Source: Candidatus Latescibacterota bacterium (lineage in GTDB: Bacteria > Latescibacterota > MVCY01). From it: a stretch of DNA of 9,715 bases. The position numbers and the translations under genes are program-made. Under the pieces are notes generated by a model. It did not search any database. It saw nothing but the letters and a program-made list of their open reading frames with translations, and was not told the DNA's origin. Location: assembly GCA_030608245.1 (NCBI GenBank), contig JAUWEO010000047.1, positions 1 to 9,715 on the forward strand, read 5' to 3'. Positions 6,689-9,715 of this stretch are shown here, in pieces (the stretch's first letter is position 1; each line of letters starts with the position of its first letter).

Positions 6689-7696
6689 ATGAAACACAGT
6701 CCAATTGAACATATCCTGGTCATCCGCACCGGAGGCATTGGGGATCTGGTCCTCAGCTTGCCGTTGTTGATGGTGCTGCGGAAGTGTTATCGTCAATCTT
6801 GGCTTGAGGTTATGGGATACCGTTCTCGGCTGGAGCTTTTGGAAGGCAGATACTATGCCGACCGGATCTGCTCTGTGGAACAGTCTGGAATGGCCTCTCT
6901 CTTTGTCCAGAATGGGATGCTTCCCGAGAAACTGGCACAGTATTTTGCCAGTTTTGACCTGGTCGTCTCTCTGGTCAGCGACCCAGACGGACTGTTCTCT
7001 GCCAACCTGCGGCGGGCAGGGGTGAAGAAAGTGATTTCCATTGTGCCCCTTCCTCCTCAATCAGGCAGCGAACACTACAGCCGCTATCTACTCTCTCAAC
7101 TGACGCACGGGGGAATGAAGGCAGGGCTGACCGAGCCGAAACTCTTCCTTACTGAGGCCGATCGGGAATACGCTTCCCAGTTCTGGAGAGAACACGGCTT
7201 CGGCAGGGTCTTGGCTGTCCATGCCGGCAGTGGCAGTCCCCGGAAGGCGTGGAGGCCAGAGGGTTTTGTCGAGGTAGCCAACTGGGCCATCGAGAAGCTG
7301 GGAATGCAGGTGCTTCTGGTATCCGGCCCCGCTGACCAGAAGGCAGTTCACCAGGTTCTGCAGGGGATGGAATCAAGAAAATCTCTAATGCTGGAGAATT
7401 TCCCCTTGACCAAGCTGGCGGCCCTTTTGCAGAAATGCCGGGTTTTCGTAGGCAATGACTCGGGAATTACCCACATCGCCTCTGCTGTGGGCACACCTAC
7501 GGTGGCTGTTTTCGGACCCTCCGATCCCCGGATATGGGGACCGCAAGGGAAACACACGGCTGTAGTCAAGAGTAGTTTTCCTTGCTCGCCCTGCACCAGA
7601 GAGAGTATGTACAGATGCGGAAGACAGAAATGTATGGATCTAATAACAGCAGAAGAGGTGAGGGGAACCGTAAAAATGCTTCTGGAAGGGTCTTAG
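6689..7696 (+). CDS. glycosyltransferase family 9 (heptosyltransferase-like)
   Basis: A complete 335-residue GT-B protein of the GT9 (ADP-heptose:LPS heptosyltransferase) family. The N-terminal half begins with ILVIRTGGIGDLVLSLP (residues 9-25), the usual first strand and glycine-rich acceptor-domain loop. The C-terminal nucleotide-sugar half shows HAGSGSPRKAW (178-188) and the family signature GNDSGITHIASAVGTP (255-270), with Asp257 and His262. It ends with a Cys motif, CSPC (299-302) plus Cys310 and Cys315, seen in many family members. The likely role is adding a heptose or similar sugar to lipopolysaccharide core or another surface glycan, on the cytoplasmic side of the inner membrane. No other glycan genes are nearby, so the substrate is open. 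ATG 6689 is preferred to TTG 6686 (one residue longer); the ribosome site is poor either way. The gene is markedly G+C-rich and converges on the lipoprotein gene. Confidence 0.93.
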   Translation: MKHSPIEHILVIRTGGIGDLVLSLPLLMVLRKCYRQSWLEVMGYRSRLELLEGRYYADRICSVEQSGMASLFVQNGMLPEKLAQYFASFDLVVSLVSDPDGLFSANLRRAGVKKVISIVPLPPQSGSEHYSRYLLSQLTHGGMKAGLTEPKLFLTEADREYASQFWREHGFGRVLAVHAGSGSPRKAWRPEGFVEVANWAIEKLGMQVLLVSGPADQKAVHQVLQGMESRKSLMLENFPLTKLAALLQKCRVFVGNDSGITHIASAVGTPTVAVFGPSDPRIWGPQGKHTAVVKSSFPCSPCTRESMYRCGRQKCMDLITAEEVRGTVKMLLEGS

Positions 7697-7718
7697 GGGA
7701 GCTCTCAATGCAATATCT

Positions 7719-7764
7719 GATGCAGTTCCGTTTCTTTCATTAAAAATCGCTTTTTTACTGCATC
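7719..7764. repeat. inverted repeat between convergent genes
   Basis: GATGCAGT (7719-7726) and its exact complement ACTGCATC (7757-7764) enclose a 30-base loop that contains TTTTTT (7751-7756). The right arm overlaps the last codons of the lipoprotein gene. It may act as a weak shared terminator for the two convergent genes, but the T-run lies inside the loop, so this is not a standard intrinsic terminator. Confidence 0.25.
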
Positions 7765-8933
7765 TTCACCAGTTCTTCCCGTTTCTGTCCGGTCAGCTCC
7801 AAGGTGACTTCTTTTACCTCATCTTTGTTCACACTGACAAGCTCCCAGGTGTTAAGGCCTGGAGTTCCACCGGTCAACAGGTAGGCGCCCACCCCGATTT
7901 CTATCTCAGCAATGCCGGAGCGATCGGTTACGGCTGAGGTGGTGGGACGTAGTGAGCTGAAGTTCCACACGGAGAGTCTTACCTGGACATTGGCTGCCGG
8001 CTTACCGGCATTTAGCACTTTGGCCCTCAGGGTTCCTACGGCATCTACATATCTTTTGGTCACATCGGTCAAGTCCTTCCTCTCGTGTAGCCGCCCTCGC
8101 CTGGGGGTTCCTGCCCGTTTGAATTCTCTAGCATAGACCTTTCCAGTTTTCCTTACGATTTTGTCAAACCAGGTGTGATCTAAGGGTGCGGGTTCGGCGG
8201 CTCCGATGAAATGCCAGCTTTGGTCTTGGGTATCCCAGATCTCTGGCCAGGCGTGGTTATCGTCTCGCATAGGCCACCAGGAGGTGTAGGCACTCTTGGT
8301 GGGAATACACACTGCCCTGCCTGCTTCCACTAAAAAGTTAGTCAGCTCCCCGCATCTGCCGTAACCGCTCTTGAGCATTTCGTAAGGGCCCTGGACCCAG
8401 GTGGATGGTTTGTAAGTCACCACTGATGCTGCCCACTGGTTGACCTTCACTGCGGCTTCTCCTGTGTTTTTGCAGTCACAGACCAGAGGGTAGAGCCGCT
8501 CGAAGAAATCCCGGCGCCACTTCTCTATCGGCTCTGAAGTAGATCGATAAGGCAGCACTGCCGTTCTGAAGAGCTCCTCAGGGATAGCCTTTCCCCAAGG
8601 GAGTTTCTCCCTGGCAATGTAGGCGTACTCGACATTCTCGATGAGAATGTCGGACCTCATCGCCAGCAGGTCGTAGTTAGGCATATTGACCAGCAAATAT
8701 CTCATCCCCGACCGGCATTCTGGAGTCACCCCCTCCAAGGCAGTGGCCAACTGTTGCCAGTTGGTGCCAGCTTCTCTCAGGGCCCTCAGTATCCCCTCTT
8801 TTTCTGTCTTTGGGATAAGTTCTCTCCCCGTGGTCTTGTACCAACGGTTAGTCTGACTCTCCAGCTCGTTTTGAGCACAGCCAAGGGCTAAACACAAAAC
8901 AAGCAACCCACTGAATAGAGCAATCCGTTTCAT
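7755..8933 (-). CDS. transglutaminase-like (cysteine peptidase fold) lipoprotein
   Basis: A complete 392-residue secreted lipoprotein. Residues 1-18 form a signal peptide with lipobox LALGC, so Cys19 should be lipidated and the protein membrane-anchored outside the cytoplasm. A helical region (about 40-180) precedes a transglutaminase-like core with the nucleophile Cys194 in GYGRCGELT and His227 in NHAWPEIW. The usual third-residue Asp is not obvious; WHFIGAAEPAPLDHTWF (240-256) occupies its place, and Glu247 may serve. I know this W-F-G-A-x-EP pattern from related lipoproteins, from memory only. Residues about 298-380 look like a beta-sandwich (carboxypeptidase-regulatory/Ig-like) domain. 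The probable activity is proteolysis or crosslinking at the cell surface; the substrate is unknown. The ATG is supported by GGAGGG (complement of 8939-8944), 5 bases upstream. It seems monocistronic, converging with the glycosyltransferase. Confidence 0.88.
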   Translation of the reverse strand: MKRIALFSGLLVLCLALGCAQNELESQTNRWYKTTGRELIPKTEKEGILRALREAGTNWQQLATALEGVTPECRSGMRYLLVNMPNYDLLAMRSDILIENVEYAYIAREKLPWGKAIPEELFRTAVLPYRSTSEPIEKWRRDFFERLYPLVCDCKNTGEAAVKVNQWAASVVTYKPSTWVQGPYEMLKSGYGRCGELTNFLVEAGRAVCIPTKSAYTSWWPMRDDNHAWPEIWDTQDQSWHFIGAAEPAPLDHTWFDKIVRKTGKVYAREFKRAGTPRRGRLHERKDLTDVTKRYVDAVGTLRAKVLNAGKPAANVQVRLSVWNFSSLRPTTSAVTDRSGIAEIEIGVGAYLLTGGTPGLNTWELVSVNKDEVKEVTLELTGQKREELVKMQ

Positions 8934-8944
8934 CCTTTCCCTCC

Positions 8945-9215
8945 TGTATTTTGGAGCATTGTTTCTTTTGTAAGAAGTCTAAAATCCACCACGGAGACAC
9001 AGAGAATTTAACAAGAATATAACGAAAAAAGAGAACAAAAGCAAGTGCTTTATCCTTTGCTCTAACATCGTAATGTCTCGATTTCCTGTAATATCAATAC
9101 ACAAAACTAAGACACGAATAGGCAGGATAAGGGATAAGCCTGAACCCTGCTGCTGCAAAACGAAAGCAATAGGTGATACTTTTATCGCTCTTCTTTGTTT
9201 TCACAGATAAAAAGG
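8945..9215. other. intergenic region between the lipoprotein and rhomboid genes
   Basis: With 9244-9340 this makes about 400 bases between divergent genes. It contains no ORF that I would call. It holds the short repeat at 8986-9005 and presumably the lipoprotein promoter, for which I found no convincing -35/-10 pair. I see no clear stable RNA structure here. Confidence 0.5.
8986..9005. repeat. purine-rich CACGGAGACACAGAGA motif, possible remnant of a dispersed repeat
   Basis: CCACCACGGAGACACAGAGA resembles the CACGGAGACACGGAG-type tandem words that I remember in intergenic DNA of many environmental bacteria. Only one degenerate copy is present in the window, so no array can be claimed. Confidence 0.35.
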
Positions 9216-9243
9216 TTGACAACCAGTCCATTTGTAGTATAAA
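9216..9243 (+). promoter_or_regulatory. strong sigma70-like promoter upstream of the rhomboid gene
   Basis: A consensus -35 TTGACA (9216-9221) and a near-consensus -10 TATAAA (9238-9243) are 16 bases apart. Transcription would begin near 9250, giving an untranslated leader of about 90 bases before ATG 9341. Confidence 0.78.
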
Positions 9244-9340
9244 TTACAGAGTTATTGACCAAGTATTCATCTTTATTGTAAGAATTGGCTTGTGAGGAGA
9301 ACAAAGCGACTTTACACCAGAGGGGCTATTTGAATCTAAG

Positions 9341-9715
9341 ATGATACCTTTCAAAGATGACTGCCGCGTCCGAAGATTTCCCTTTGTGACTATTGGTATT
9401 GTGGTGGTAAATGCGTTAGTCTTCCTATATCAGCTTTCAGCAGGGCAAGCGGAATTCCGACGTTTCGTGATACAAATGGGCTTCATCCCCTACGAAGTCA
9501 CGCATTTTGTGAACCTGAGGCCAGAGTCGGTCGTACCACTTTACCTGACTCCGTTTACTGCAATGTTCGTGCACGGAGGGATTCTGCACCTTTTCGGGAA
9601 TATGCTGTACCTATGGATATTCGGCGACAACATTGAGGATGTCTTGGGGCATCTCCGCTTTCTGCTCTTTTACTTAGGCTGTGGGATTATCGCTGCTGGA
9701 GTGCAAGTGTTTTTT
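9341..9715 (+). CDS. rhomboid-family intramembrane serine protease, N-terminal part (3' end outside window)
   Basis: The frame opens at ATG 9341 and runs off the window, giving 125 residues. MIPFKDDCRVRRFPFVT is the typical start of one rhomboid subgroup, followed by TM1 (about 14-32), a loop (about 33-70) and a second hydrophobic helix with HGGILHLFGNMLYLWIFGDNIED. His78, His83 and Asn87 match the H-x4-H-x3-N spacing of the E. coli GlpG oxyanion-hole residues. The catalytic Ser (GxSG in TM4) and His (TM6) lie beyond the edge, so activity cannot be judged. Family function: cleaving transmembrane proteins within the membrane. The start is firm because an in-frame stop at 9293-9295 has no other start codon after it, but the ribosome site is poor: AGGGG (9321-9325) is too far away, and the strong GAGGAGA (9294-9300) is not followed by an in-frame start. 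Confidence 0.93.
   Translation, partial: MIPFKDDCRVRRFPFVTIGIVVVNALVFLYQLSAGQAEFRRFVIQMGFIPYEVTHFVNLRPESVVPLYLTPFTAMFVHGGILHLFGNMLYLWIFGDNIEDVLGHLRFLLFYLGCGIIAAGVQVFF

Noticed and set aside
6644..7596. Several - strand and one + strand ORFs inside the glycosyltransferase
   Set aside because: They are alternative frames of a G+C-rich gene with clear GT9 motifs; none has its own motif or ribosome site.
7912..8136. 74-codon + strand ORF inside the lipoprotein gene
   Set aside because: It is antisense to a well-supported coding region and has no motif of its own.
1..9715. CRISPR array, insertion sequence or prophage genes
   Set aside because: I saw no regularly spaced repeats, transposase or integrase motifs, or phage structural genes in the window.

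Overview
The window comes from a bacterium whose phylum I cannot name. A GT9 heptosyltransferase-like gene and a secreted lipoprotein suggest a Gram-negative (diderm) envelope. The mix of a SpoIIE/RsbW/STAS module, a tRNA without encoded CCA and a transglutaminase-like lipoprotein would suit an uncultivated lineage, but that is inference. Base composition varies: the large gene at 1632-4025 is clearly A+T-rich (18 G/C in the 60 bases 2461-2520, counted by hand), whereas the glycosyltransferase is G+C-rich (42 of 60 in 7201-7260).

Left part (1-4025, all + strand): a partner-switching signalling cluster. It holds the C-terminal part of a SpoIIE/RsbU-type PP2C phosphatase, an RsbW/SpoIIAB-type protein kinase, a stand-alone STAS anti-anti-sigma protein, and a 797-residue protein with its own STAS domain, an unrecognised middle region and a C-terminal kinase of the aminoglycoside-phosphotransferase (APH) fold with all its main catalytic motifs. 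No sigma factor is visible. The arrangement suggests that the RsbW-like kinase and SpoIIE-like phosphatase may set the phosphorylation state of both STAS domains, one of which could gate the attached APH-type kinase. This is the most unusual coding feature of the window.

Middle (4026-4487): a likely free-standing structured RNA gene on the + strand. It has a sigma70-like promoter, a transcript that would begin exactly at a long closing stem, internal hairpins and an intrinsic terminator. It faces a tRNA with a CAU anticodon (probably the lysidine-modified Ile tRNA) on the - strand, and the terminator hairpin lies between them. No standard RNA family fits fully; 6S RNA is the nearest guess.

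Right part (4488-9715): dnaG (DNA primase, -) with a good promoter; about 330 bases without a convincing gene; a GT9 glycosyltransferase (+); convergent to it a transglutaminase-like lipoprotein (-); about 400 bases of intergenic DNA holding a short degenerate repeat and a strong sigma70-like promoter; and the 5' part of a rhomboid intramembrane protease gene (+), cut by the window edge.
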